A stretch of DNA of 64,000 bases from Icerya purchasi (taxonomy: Eukaryota; Arthropoda; Insecta; Hemiptera; Monophlebidae): contig CM077115.1 in the NCBI GenBank assembly GCA_039619475.1, forward strand, positions 513,194,815 to 513,258,814, written 5' to 3'. Numbering within the stretch: position 1 is the first letter of the stretch; each line of letters begins with the position of its first letter. This document shows, in pieces, positions 47,016 to 57,563 of the stretch. The notes beneath the pieces were generated by a model. That model saw only the letters and a list, made by a program, of their open reading frames with translations. It was not told the origin of the DNA and ran no database searches. Made by a program: the position numbers and the translations under genes.

Positions 47016-48010
47016 ATGCTCCATAAAACAGACCGAAATGAGGTAGCCGACTTGGAAGAGAAGATGGAGGGACTAACAGAGGAAAAAATTGTAAATTTAG
47101 AGGGAAAGTTTGACGAAGAGAACAGAATTAATGAGAAAGAAAGGGAAACCGATCAAATTTGGCATTTGAAAAAAACTATTGGAAAAACTCATCGGCGTGT
47201 ACTTGGTGATCGACCAACTTGTGCTGAAATTTCGGGAGTGCTCTATATTTTTCCAAAAGCCAATCTGAAAAAAGTTATTATATGAAAAGAAAATGAATTT
47301 GCAATAACATCCATTATTTAATACATGGGTCAGCTGGTTGGTCAATAGATATGGTAGATAATAAAAATAATAAAGTATCTCAGACAAAATATTACAGATA
47401 TTTGATATTATCAGAATCATGTTTTATGCGTTGAGATAGATTAGGACAAGAATACTTTGGTAACATGTGGTGTAAGGTGGAAGAAGAAAAATTACGGTTT
47501 ATTCGATTTAATCAAATAAAAATCCTAAGAATGGCTATTCGAAGTGAAATAGACGAATGTGTATCGCAGCTGAAGGAGGTCCAAAACCAGGAAAAATTTA
47601 CCTTCCAAGCGTATGTACACATGGTCCGTGTTACATGCAATTAAAATATCAAAATTGTATGGCAGTTATTGCCAGATTAGGTAAACCAATGTTTTTTATT
47701 ATGATGACGTGTAATCCTAATTGTATAGAAATAAAATAAAATTTAAATGAAAAGCAATATCACATATAGATTGTCCAGATTTATATTGTAGGATATTCCA
47801 ATTAAAATTAAATGATTAATTATTAAAAGTTTGATAGTTAGGTGAAAATTTTTCGGAGAAACGGTTTATATTTTATACGTAATCGAATCCCAAAAAAGTA
47901 GTCTTCTCATGTTCATATCTCACATTGCTTTAAGAGTAAAATATTTGTCCGTAACTAATGAAGAGATTAATAATTTTGTTCAAGCCATATCCGAATTTTT
48001 AAAATTTGAT
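47016..48010 (+). pseudogene. Helitron Rep-like (Helitron_like_N) relic
   Basis: Successive frames read like the N-terminal half of a Helitron Rep/helicase protein. In order: RPTCAEISGVLY (about 47212), TKYYRYLILSES (about 47388), EEEKLRFIRFNQIKILR (about 47482), GKIYLPSVCTHGPCYMQLKY and ARLGKPMFFIMMTCNPNC (47557-47739), HIDCPDLYCRIFQLKL (about 47765), and YVIEFPKSS (about 47877). The family expects GkPdlFiTfTcNP at the CNP site and I-E-F-Q-K-R-G-L-P-H after it; the latter is altered here. Stops and at least four frameshifts make it nonfunctional. The HUH catalytic region and helicase domain are not recognisable. Rep nicks and joins single-stranded ends in rolling-circle transposition. Confidence 0.82.
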
Positions 48011-48714
48011 TCTTTAAGTTTTAAAATTTTTTCCCATTTATTTATTTGTACATTATAAAGGCGAAAAGACGTAAATTCCAAAAAAAAAAAAAAAAATATA
48101 TATATACATATATGTATATATCTCCAGCTGCTATAGAATGGAACTAGGGACGTTTTCTCTACTTTTTTTTACTTTATATCTAATGCACTCGAAGTATTAC
48201 AGTCGTGGGAGAAAAATAAGAAAAAAGTCAACAGCCCTCATAACAGCTACAGCTTTTTTTTTTTTTTTTTTTTTTTTTAATCAACGTCGTTTCATTAGAA
48301 CATAAGAAAAACATGAAATATCCAAAATTTAAAAAAAATATAACAAAAATTATCAATGTTAGTTACAATAGAAACGTAGCAGCAGTTCCTGAAATTTAAA
48401 TATTTAAACTACGATTATAGAACATTGTGCCCTAGACGTTTCTGTGTGAACAGAGCTAATATAATAATATATTATTTCTGACAACATTTATTTATTTATG
48501 TATACTGAATCAGTGTGCTAACTATAAAAAATTCATTATCGAAATCTATGAACATGTACAGTTTATAAATTTACGAAAAAAAAAAAATATCTGGCTATTG
48601 CGAAGAAATTCTTTTTTATTAATGAGACATCGGTTAATTTTTTCTTAATACTGCGTGGCTAATTTCGTCGTTATATTTCACCGAAATTTACATAAGTAGG
48701 CTATACTAATTATT

Positions 48715-48790
48715 TAGTCGAGTGATTATTGATCTCGAGAATCAGAAACGCAGTGAACTAATCACCAAGCCAACCATCATTGCACTCCGG
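48715..48790 (-). repeat. tRNA-like SINE head, weak
   Basis: On the minus strand GGCCGGAGTGCAATGATGG leads to GGCTTGGTGATTAG and then CTGATTCTCGAGATC. The order and spacing resemble A- and B-boxes of tRNA-derived SINEs. Weaker than the copy near 42880. Confidence 0.35.
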
Positions 48791-49020
48791 CCGATAACAG
48801 TGATACGTATTGTTTTATATATTTCCTTTATACTATCCACATAACTTTATATACTATTATTATTGTGCTGTTCTTTAGCGGTTGACTGACAAAGAAAGTG
48901 CTTTAAATTGTAATTAGAATATAATATTTCAAATAACGTATCGATATATTGCAACTTTCGCTTACCGTATTGATTTTCTTTTTAACCTGTATACTAAAGT
49001 CTCCAAAAATAATTAAATGT

Positions 49021-50697
49021 AATATATTCCTCTCGCATATATTACACTGCTAGCGGTTTCAGTTTTTCCAATATTTTAATCTAAATCCCACTTTTTTAAT
49101 TGACGTATTGGTGTACTTTATTTAAAAAAAAAACAAAAAAAACAGTATATATGAACGCTGCAGACTTCATGAAAATTTACAAAGTAATACAGTTTAAAGT
49201 TCGAAAGAACGGGTCGCGATGCGGCCAGCGAGACCAATCCCCTAGTACATATATATATTAAACTATCTGCAAGTTTTAATTATATTGCGACTATTTTTAA
49301 ATAGCTTAATTTATGCAATTTTATTTAGTAAATTATTTTCTCTTTTTTTGAAATTAATTATAGCTGACCTTTGTGTGGTTTATACATTTGGAAACGAAAA
49401 AATATTGGTAGTTTTTTACGACAACAGCCGGAAAAAAATGGCCACTTACTCTATTTTCTAAATACGATAATTACGATTATTTTAATTTTTACGCATTTTT
49501 TCGATTAACTTCTACCGTTCATGTTGTAAGAAAACTCAGTTAATATTATTTTCTTTTCTCGAAAACTAATTTAGAGTAGTTCCTGTAAAAGAAAATCATT
49601 TTTTAGCTGTCTCGGTTTATATAATCCGTAAAACTTATGGCGAATTTAACATTTGCAAAGAAATTTTGGAACATTTAAGCTTATTGCAGTTACTAATTAC
49701 AGAGCGAAAATTTTTACAGCGTGAAAGGAGACAAAGCGATTGTCTAGTGGGAACACTCAAAACTAAAAGACAACTGTGGAGAAATGGGCAAACGTATATT
49801 GTGACCTCAGTTGCCTCTTTCATGCACAATAGCACCACTCATCAATAAGTGACATCTCTATGCAAATATCAAATAGCGGCTCACGTAGATTATTAAATGG
49901 AAATTTTTTTTTGTTGTAGAATCGTCCTTTTTTCCTTTTCCCTTTACTTTACCGCTAGACTAATCTGTCGCCGATTCCTGTAAGGTTCCTGCGTTATCCT
50001 TACGTTATTCAACTTTTACCTTGTCACAATTGCTTCCTTGGCTTTAAACTTTTTCTATTTTCTCTTTTTTTTTTTTTGCCAATAACAACCTCATTTATTT
50101 TCTCTCATTACAATATTTTAAGGGCAAACTCACGACTTTAAAACTCTTTAATATCATTAGGAAACACTTTATTCAATAACTATGTCTTCGCGTCCCCCTT
50201 CCGCCAATCATATGCGCCACTATGGTCTTTTTTAAATTATCCCGGTATTAAATAATGGCCCGACCCCTTCTGCTAGCTCCTTCCGTTTAGTTAGGTGTTT
50301 TTCAGGACAGTCGTCCTACATTTCATTAGATCATATCGGCCATCCGTATTTCGAATGGCTCAACCTTATTACGGTCCTCTCTCACACTGATTAAGGAGTT
50401 GACCCCTGTACATTGCTTATGTAAATCTTTTATTCGATTTACTATTGATGTTATTTCATTTATGGAAATTTTTCCAGATCCCTTTTATACGTAATCATCG
50501 TATCCAAAATGCGGGTGTCTTCGTCTCTGTCCCGAAGCCCAAAAAGCTATTCCGATCCTTGATCTGGAATTCCACATTCCTCCTCTTTGGTCTTGTCCAG
50601 GCTATCGTCCTCTTATTAAACGTCGACTTATTTTTTCGGCCGCATTTGTTTCTTCTTACTCCTCTATCCGCCATACTTGGTGCTTCTCCGACACTAA
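49021..50697. other. no recognisable gene
   Basis: ORFs of about 60-67 codons (for example 49666-49848) lack recognisable domains. From about 49900 the plus strand becomes C/T-rich with many CTTTT-type words, which can create open frames by composition (50445-50771). Confidence 0.5.
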
Positions 50698-51325
50698 GGC
50701 CGCCGGCGTTCATTGAGTTGCGCTGGGTCACGCTAGGCAACTTGAAAAAAAACCTGCGAAGCGTAGTTTAGAGCGCATAGTGGAAAACAGTTTTGTTACG
50801 TAGTTTGACTGCGGTGGAGTTAGTGTGTGCGTGCAATAACGAAGACGACGAACGAATATTATCGGAATTTAAGTTTCGAGTCGGATTCAGGCAGCGAGTT
50901 GGAAACAGCATTATTATTGTATCGGAATTTAAGCAAGGTGAAGTTGTGCAAAAGTGAGAGTATATGGAAAAGAAGGGAAACTCACGGAGAGTTTGCGTTG
51001 ACAAACGAATTTTCTAACGAACAATTCACAAATTATTTCCAATTGCATCGAGCTAAGTTTGAACAAGTTCACAACGTGATTCAGCCAATCATTTATTTAT
51101 TCAGAAGGATGCAGTACTCAAACGTAATAATAATGTAATAAACCGGTAACTAGGAAAATACTGCGCGCACGTGGCGTAGTTAACATAGTCACAAGCCGGA
51201 CGCAGTTTTACGTACGCAGTACTGCGTCACAATATGCGCGCTCACGTCTATCCACATGCTGTCACAAAAACTGCGTAGCTCGACTACGTCTCAATGTACG
51301 CCCAGCCTACACCGATGATATTATC
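50698..51325 (+). mobile_element. short PIF/Harbinger-like element with imperfect inverted ends
   Basis: The left end region reads GGCGTTCATTGAGTTGCG (50705) and the reverse complement of the right end reads GGGCGTACATTGAGACGTAG (to about 51310). Subterminal CTACG/CGTAG words are frequent on both sides. A TAA (left) and TAC (right) flank the presumed ends, close to the 3 bp TWA duplication of this superfamily but not identical. The interior carries the transposase N-terminal remnant described separately. Confidence 0.5.
50827..51138 (+). pseudogene. Harbinger transposase N-terminal remnant
   Basis: The 103-codon frame contains GEFALTNEFSNEQFTNYFQL followed by HRAKFEQVHNVIQPII, which matches the region just before the DDE nuclease of HARBI1-type transposases (G-x-F-x-x-L, then F-x-x-Y-F-R-x-S-x-x-x-F-x-x-L). 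The nuclease triad itself is missing: the frame ends after the I-Q-P-I-I helix. No Myb-like protein is present. It is a nonfunctional internal-deletion derivative if the flanking ends belong to it. Confidence 0.5.
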
Positions 51326-52506
51326 GTTCAGCTCTATCTACCTTCTTCAGTTTCCACTGTATACTTCCGCTCATGATAAGCTGCCTTACTTCTCCTTCAG
51401 ATTTTCCGCGTTCCTTTATCGCATTAGTTGCTTTTTTACAATTACCCTCATCAAAAGCTACCTTTCAACATGATGTCAAATTGTAATTCTTAAATACCTT
51501 AACCTTTCGTTTCCCTAGCCTTCGCTGACAGCTCTAAAGAACCTAGGACAGTTGGTTGTTCGGCCTTTTTCTGCCCTTCTCTTAATTATTTCGAATATAG
51601 AAGCTTCCTTCCTCGCGCGCAATTTTCTACGCCGCGTCCATGCTATTTTACATGTCCATTCTCTTTGCCTCCTCTTCTCTAATCTCCCAGATTGTCCTTA
51701 GTCAGATTCTCAATTTCCCACCGACCTTCTCGCATATTCTCCGATTCATAACCGTTTCTTTTGCTGCTCTCTTCAGATTTTCCACTTGTGAATATCCATG
51801 CGCATTCTACGATCGAAGACATTGACCGAGTGGATCTACTAACCCATTTTTTCTTCTAGTAGATTTATTAGCGTTTTTGAATCCTGCAATAATACATTTC
51901 TTTCAGAAGCCGCTCATTCTAAATTATGGCATAACTTATTCTGCCTTATTTTTAAATCTTGATTTCTTTTACCTGCCCATTCAACACGATTTTCCGCTTC
52001 ATCCGAAGTTAACGGTTTGTGTTTCGCTAAAGAGCTGATAAGTCTATATGGAAACACCTTAAATTACGGAAAGGTTAATCGATTTTCAACGTTTTTATAA
52101 ATGTTGCGAGTATAAAAGTAATCATAACCACTCCGGAAATCGAAAATGTTATAATATATTGGTGTTTTTGAGCGCTGTGAATAAAAAAAAAAACAAACAA
52201 AAACACCACAACTACTTTTTCCAAAAAACGTGCTTTTCCTTTTCTTCTCTCTCTCTCTCTCACTCATCCTCTTCTTCTCTCTACGTATATTATATATATA
52301 TATATATATATATACATGTACGTACGTATGTATTTAGATATGTGATTGTGCTTGAACAAATGACATTTACTTCTGGTTTGTGCCATTTGATAATGTGTAT
52401 TTATGTAAATTACTGACTACTGCTTTCGAATGAGGATTTTCAAGTAATTTAAGGAAATGTGGAAAAAAAAGGAGTTTAAAGTTATTATTACGTAACTCAC
52501 CATGTT
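51326..52506. other. no recognisable gene; possible decayed minus-strand coding
   Basis: On the minus strand, 51840-52010 gives a helical, charged reading (SDEAENRVEWAGKRNQDLK, then DSKTLINLLEEKMG) with stops, and charged segments continue to about 51350. It may be a decayed coiled-coil protein such as a retroelement structural ORF, but no family is recognised. A CT microsatellite (52244-52262) and TA run (52290-52311) follow. Confidence 0.4.
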
Positions 52507-52800
52507 ATGTTTTTTTTTTTATACCTCTCAACCTTGGTTAGACTCCGGACCGTATATAATATCCAGACTATTACGGCCCAAGAGTTTCTCGGTTACAGGA
52601 CTGTAATCCATTGCCTCCGACGAATTGAAAAACTGCGCTCTGGTTCACTTATGAATTCGAAAGGACATGGCTGAGATTATCGAATTCGTGTCTCGTTCTG
52701 GAGGGTTGGAATGTAGGACAATTTATGAGAATATGATCAACCCTCGGTGGTTTTTGTGCGCAGCAGAAAGGACAACTGGTATTGAATATCTCTATGAAGC
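52507..52800 (-). pseudogene. LINE ORF2 C-terminal fragment (Cys/His knuckle)
   Basis: On the minus strand, about 52775-52690 reads CPFCCAQKPPRVDHILINC followed by PTFQPSRTRHEFDN. This matches the C-P-x-C...H-I-L-x-x-C-P knuckle after the RNase H or RT region of LINE ORF2 proteins. The minus-strand sequence ends in an A-tail (T-run at about 52508-52520). Only the extreme 3' part survives. The clade cannot be settled from so short a piece. Confidence 0.7.
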
Positions 52801-53162
52801 TAATCTACCGAAGTTTTATATAATTATAGAATAATTTTTATTTATACGAAATACTTCAAATATTAAATACACATGCCTGTTGCAAGCACTTCGATTAATG
52901 AATTGTTACAGTTAGATTTTTATCTTAGCCAAAAGATAATAACGGCTCCTCGCCGCTTTAATATCAGAAAAAAAATCTCAGCAAGCTATTATATTTATTT
53001 TGATCGTTACCCTTTAGATAATCCCGATTTTAATCATTAGTTATGCAGTTGTTTATTTCGATCAAAACGATAATAGAGTAATGGTTCACAGTTTCAAAGT
53101 AAAAAGTTAATAAATTTGTAAATCTTAAAATAATTTAAAAATCCAAATGTACAATAATAAAG

Positions 53163-53610
53163 AATTGCTTTTTTTTTCAAATTATTTATTGCGACGACAA
53201 TCTAGTCTTAAACAATAACAGTGACAAAATTAACTACACGTGGAGGGAGTTACTCTTTCAATGAAGTGACCCCGACTTTACACATCATTTCACCGAGCTA
53301 TTTGGTTTTCGACGTTTAAGCCCTCTTGTATCCTCAGAGTTGTCGAGGAGTTGTCTGACTTCGGTATTAGTATATATGCTCCAGCCGTTTTTCGTGTTCG
53401 CAGGCAAACTTGGTAATTTCATCAATGACCGTTGGAATTTTCATGTCTCGATGTATGTCGTTGTTGCGTTCAAATCTCGGCATGCAGCAATGATCGTGCG
53501 AAGTGCTTTGACGTCTTCGTATACAATCTATGTTGGAACTACTAGCACAAGCCCACAACTGTATTCCATAAATCCATATAGGTTTAACAACAATGGCTAT
53601 ATACAAAAGT
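53163..53610 (-). pseudogene. jockey-like LINE C-terminal fragment
   Basis: The minus-strand frame 53606-53290 contains VVKPIWIYGIQLWACASSSN, then CIRRRQS, DMKIPTVIDEITKFA, and a terminal RGLKRRKPNSSV. This is the C-terminal pattern of jockey-clade ORF2 (R-P-I-W-x-Y-G-I-Q-L-W-G, then I-Q-R-x-Q-S, then R-R-L-K-R-x-x-P). The A-tail is the T-run at 53169-53178 on the plus strand. The frame itself is intact for about 105 codons, but RT and endonuclease are absent. Independent of the larger LINE relic upstream on the same strand. Confidence 0.82.
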
Positions 53611-53829
53611 CGTTCGTTTTCAGTTGATAAGCATAATGAAAATTAAAAATAATTATCGACCAGTGGGAGTGGGCGTGTAAATGAGATCCTGCCGAATTGT
53701 GCATCCTGGTAGATCTAGTCATCAGGAGCAGTATCTGGAAAGGAATAGCATAAAATTCAGAAGGATTTGTGGGGCGAAAATTAACAGGTTTTAAGCTGCT
53801 TTGCAAGAGTGGTTAGTGGAAAACCGAAA

Positions 53830-56160
53830 AAAGTAAATAAATAAGCAGTTGAACTTTTCTCATCCGGTCAAAGGAAATAGATAAAAAAGTTATTGGTGTC
53901 GATTTTAAGGGTTCATAATCGTTGAGTCCGAAAAATAAAATGCTAGATATATTCGATGAAGTAAAGTTAAGATGTTGACTAAGATGGTAGAATAAGAAAT
54001 TTAACCTTTCATAATTTAGATCCGAGATATATAAAATGTTTCGGAGCAATTTATAGTCCAAAAACACACTTTAATGTTGAATACTCTTTCTAATAAGCTA
54101 TAGTTATCCCAAGTGATTATAAGGTAAACTCAATGGCATTGAAGCAGGATAGCTGTAAATCATGAATTTGGTTTTGTTTAAATTAACTTTAAGATTATTG
54201 CCATATATCCAGTTTTGTCGAATCTGATTGTATTAGATAATGTAACGCGTTGCTTTGCGTGCACTTACTAAGAGAGCAGTATCATCTGCGTAGCAGAAAA
54301 TATTTCCAGTTACTTCCAAGTTGCACAAATCATTAATACATGTATAAATAAGAAATAAGAGGGACCCTATGAACTTTGCGATCACTGTGTACGCTGTTAA
54401 TTTTTGTAATATATATATATATATTCTTTCAGTCAAATAGGAAGTAAACCGATGTAATATACTACCGCAAAACCTACAGCGATGTAATTTTTGTATTAAA
54501 ATGTCATGATCGAACGCCTTTTTAAGGTCTAAATACACTGCCGCTACAGAACGACCTAGTTCCAAGTTCTTAGCTATTAATAAGCAATGGTTAATAATTG
54601 CATCATCAGTAGTACATCTTTTTGTCAGGAAGCCGTATTATTGTTTTTTACTAAAGAAGTTATTGATTTGTAGGAAAGCTAACATTCTGTATTTCATACA
54701 CTTTTCAAATATTTTGAAGATAATGGGAAGAATACAAATAGGTGTCTCTAATTTGATGAGTCGGTCTTGTCCTTAGATTTAAAGATATCTGTTCTTATAA
54801 TCCCTAGTTTTAATGTTTCTGGAAATTTCCCACTCCTAATAGATCGGTTGAATAGATACTGGTTAATTTTCTTTTATTAGCATAACAGAGGGTACCATCA
54901 GTACCGAAGGAAAATTTCTATTAGGAAGTAAATAGTAGGAGCCAAATGACCACCTCACGTTAGATAAACCTTTGTATTTGTAGGTTTTATACTTGTGGCT
55001 ACTTATTACGTTCTTGACCATGTCACTAAAGTCTCTTATTAAACTGATACCAATTTTTCGTTATACCGTTTATAGAGATATCTCTTTAATCCACCGTTTC
55101 CTGGGATATTCTTAGTAACCGTCCAGTAGCGTTTTTGGTCATTGCCACAGTTTTATAAAAGCTCGCTATAATAATCTGTCTTAGCTTTCCTAGATAGTTT
55201 TTGAAGCCCTTTCAAATTGCAAGTCAAAAATGTAGAATTTAGTGGTGTGGTTTTCGTTAATTTATAAAGTTTATTTTTCCGCCGTGTAAGTTCCACCAAT
55301 TTATTATTAATCCATGAGAGATTCTCTAACTCTGTTATTTGGTTATTTACGTGCAGCACAGTTTAAGCAATCCTTTATTTTAGAGAGAAATAAATTAAAT
55401 TTTTCGTCAGCGGTGTTTAAAGAATACAATTTTAAGCTTTTAGTAAAAAGTAACTTATCGAAAATGTGTTTTTGTTTCAAAGAATGCGATTGGTTTTTGG
55501 AAAATTTATATCGAGGTCAGCGCTCATAGTGATCAGAAAAACTAACATTAATGATATTACAATCCATGTTGGGATTTAATAAATTATAAGTTACGAGAAA
55601 ATAAATGGTCCAGACAAGAAGAATAATTCAGATGGTCTAAATATGTAGGCGCATTAACAAGACTTGAGAAGCCCGAAGACCAAAGTAGATTCGGCTAGTC
55701 GGAAGATTTAGTCTCATCTGACAAGTTAATATTTATATCACCAGATATAATGATGCAAGTAGGCAATGAAATGTTATTGAATATGCTGTAGATCTAGTCA
55801 AAAGTCGTTGCAGCTTGGCGAACAGAAACGGGGTAGATAGCAAACGGTGAAGCAAATTTGTCGTTTCGTAGTTTTATTTTAATGCCCATGATATTAGCAT
55901 GGAAACTGCAATAGCGTCAAATGAAATATTTAATTTAACATACATAATCAGCTTTCCTAATATTTTTTTCCTGTCTACATTGCTCTATAGAGGTAAACCC
56001 GGGGATAGGGTAGCGGTTCAGTTCATCATCGTGTATGGAGTCAAGTCTCTCTGTTAGGATAATAATATCATAAACAAAATTACATTCGTTTAAGAAGATT
56101 CGTCAAATTTGTTCCGAAGGCTGTTTATATTAAGTGTGTAAACTTTTAATGAATTTTTAA
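53830..56160 (-). pseudogene. CR1/L2-like LINE relic (endonuclease and RT)
   Basis: Read on the minus strand, the endonuclease start is seen near 56140 (TLNINSLRNKFDE), then YDIIILTERLDSIH and RYPIPGFTS near 56040, and SGDININLSDE near 55735 (the G-D-F/I-N block). The linker (LSWINNKLVELTRRKNKLY, KAKTDYYSELL) lies at 55359-55153. Reverse transcriptase appears at 54565-54233 with VAAVYLDLKKAFD (first catalytic Asp), SYLTERIY, LLFLIYTCINDLC and CYADDTALLVS (catalytic YADD). A degenerate 3' part runs to about 53830. Stops and frameshifts are frequent, and there are short deletions around AFDHDIL and before LLFLIY. It is a dead copy of an APE-type LINE. Confidence 0.85.
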
Positions 56161-56904
56161 TTAGCATAGAGAAAAAGGAACCGGTTAAAGATTAATTGTA
56201 CTTTCATAAGGCTCATTAAGTAATTATTAATTTTACAACTAAAACGCAGTGTGCAAGTTAACAGCAGAGAGAGATTTAAACTAAACTCTAACAATAGAAT
56301 TATAAAAGAATAGTTAATAATATACGATTATTATCTGTTTTTATTTTGTATTGTTTTATCAGTGTTTTTTCTTTTTTTCCTCTCTTTTTATCCAGAATAA
56401 TTTAGAATAAAAGGCAAAAAGTATATGTATGTACATATAAAAGAATAAAAAATAAAATAAAAGTATAAAATGTAGGTACACTCTTGAATACGAGTGATAT
56501 ATGAAACAAGAGCAATTCTCATTGAATGTAATATACAACGGGAAACATCTGGCAGTTACAATCTAAATTAGAATTTAAAATACAAAGAAATCCGAGAAAA
56601 CAATAAATACGAAACAAATGACAAAAAGATGGAAATATATTAACTTGCGCCGTAATGTATAAAATGAAAAAATTATTAGAATACGCTACCAGTGTAATGT
56701 AAAATTTTACACAAAATATATCATATGGTAATAATAATAATAAGTAAAATTAGTAACCTCTTTTTTACCATATTATAAATATCAACCTGCAGCAGTGTTG
56801 GAAAAAGTGCATTACAAAATGTAGTGGAATCGAGAGATACGAACGGATACCGAGATATCGGCCAATAAAAAACCTGACTTATTGTTGTATAACAAAAAGC
56901 AAAA

Positions 56905-57240
56905 TAAAGTGTAGAGTTAATTGACGTCGCAATGTCGCAGAACAGTAACATACAGTAGACGTATGCGGAGAAAATTAATAAGTACACAATGCTTGACATC
57001 GAAATGGAAGCGACATGAAAAGCTCAGAAGGTACACACGCCCAATCGTCATATCGGCCACAGGAATAGTTCCACGATCACTGATTACACAGTTGAAGAGT
57101 TTGGATATCCTGGAAATGCTGTGCTACAAATACAGAAATCTGTCATTCTGGACACCTGTCATATTGTTCTAAAAATTTTTACATCAGTTAGAATAGACAA
57201 TGTTGTTGCTTGTTTATAAACCGTAACAACGTTAAGCACC
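56905..57240 (+). pseudogene. LINE ORF2 C-terminal fragment
   Basis: The reading YAEKINKYTMLDIEMEA, then RPIVISATGIVPRSLITQLK, then QKSVILDTCHIVLKIF matches a C-terminal block frequent in LINE polyproteins: E-K-x-x-K-Y-x-x-L, then V-I-P-I-V-I-G-A-x-G-x-V, then L-Q-K-x-x-L-L-G-T-x-x-I-L-R-K. The first and last parts lie in a different frame from the middle, so at least two frameshifts are present. Catalytic domains are absent. It runs opposite to the LINE relics at 53-56 kb. Confidence 0.65.
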
Positions 57241-57299
57241 TTCGAATAGGAAAAGACCCGAACCATAACAATAATAATAATAAGTAATTACTTCAGAAT

Positions 57300-57563
57300 T
57301 TAATCATTCCTCCGCACACTAACGCATCCTTTGAATTTCTGTTTAACGGGATCCGGTAGGATAAGTAATAGTTTAAACGTTTCCCTTGACAAACGATAAA
57401 AAGGCTGAAATTTTGTTTCACCAGATGATAATTCTCCCACACAAATAAAAGCTCTTCGACGTGTATTATTTCCGATACATGAGTGAATCGAAAACTTCAA
57501 TTTTCGCTTTCTGCTCCGATAACAGCAGAAAGTCATCGCAGCTTCATGCTCATTATTCGACAT
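57300..57563 (-). pseudogene. possible PIF/Harbinger transposase fragment
   Basis: The 87-codon minus-strand frame contains ETKFQPFYRLSRETFKLLLI, similar to the F-x-x-F/Y-R-L-S-x-x-x-F-x-x-L-L helix upstream of the HARBI1 nuclease domain. A preceding RRR segment also fits. No DDE residues are seen and the downstream minus-strand sequence is unreadable. A weaker case than the element at 50.7 kb. Confidence 0.4.

Larger units (their letters stand above)
45988..49020 (+). repeat. decayed ~315 bp repeat family, interrupted
   Basis: The phrase CACAGCCC or ACAGCTC, then a TAGTAGCTGGAGGGT-like block, a T-run, and an AAAATTTAAAATTAAAG...CCCAAAT block recurs near 45993, 46491, 46806 and (partially) 48225. 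The 46491-46806 interval is 315 bp. The block TTACCGTATTGATTTTCTTC at about 46677 recurs at about 48963. The first interval is longer because of an insertion at about 46170-46440. A Helitron Rep relic splits the rest. Confidence 0.7.
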
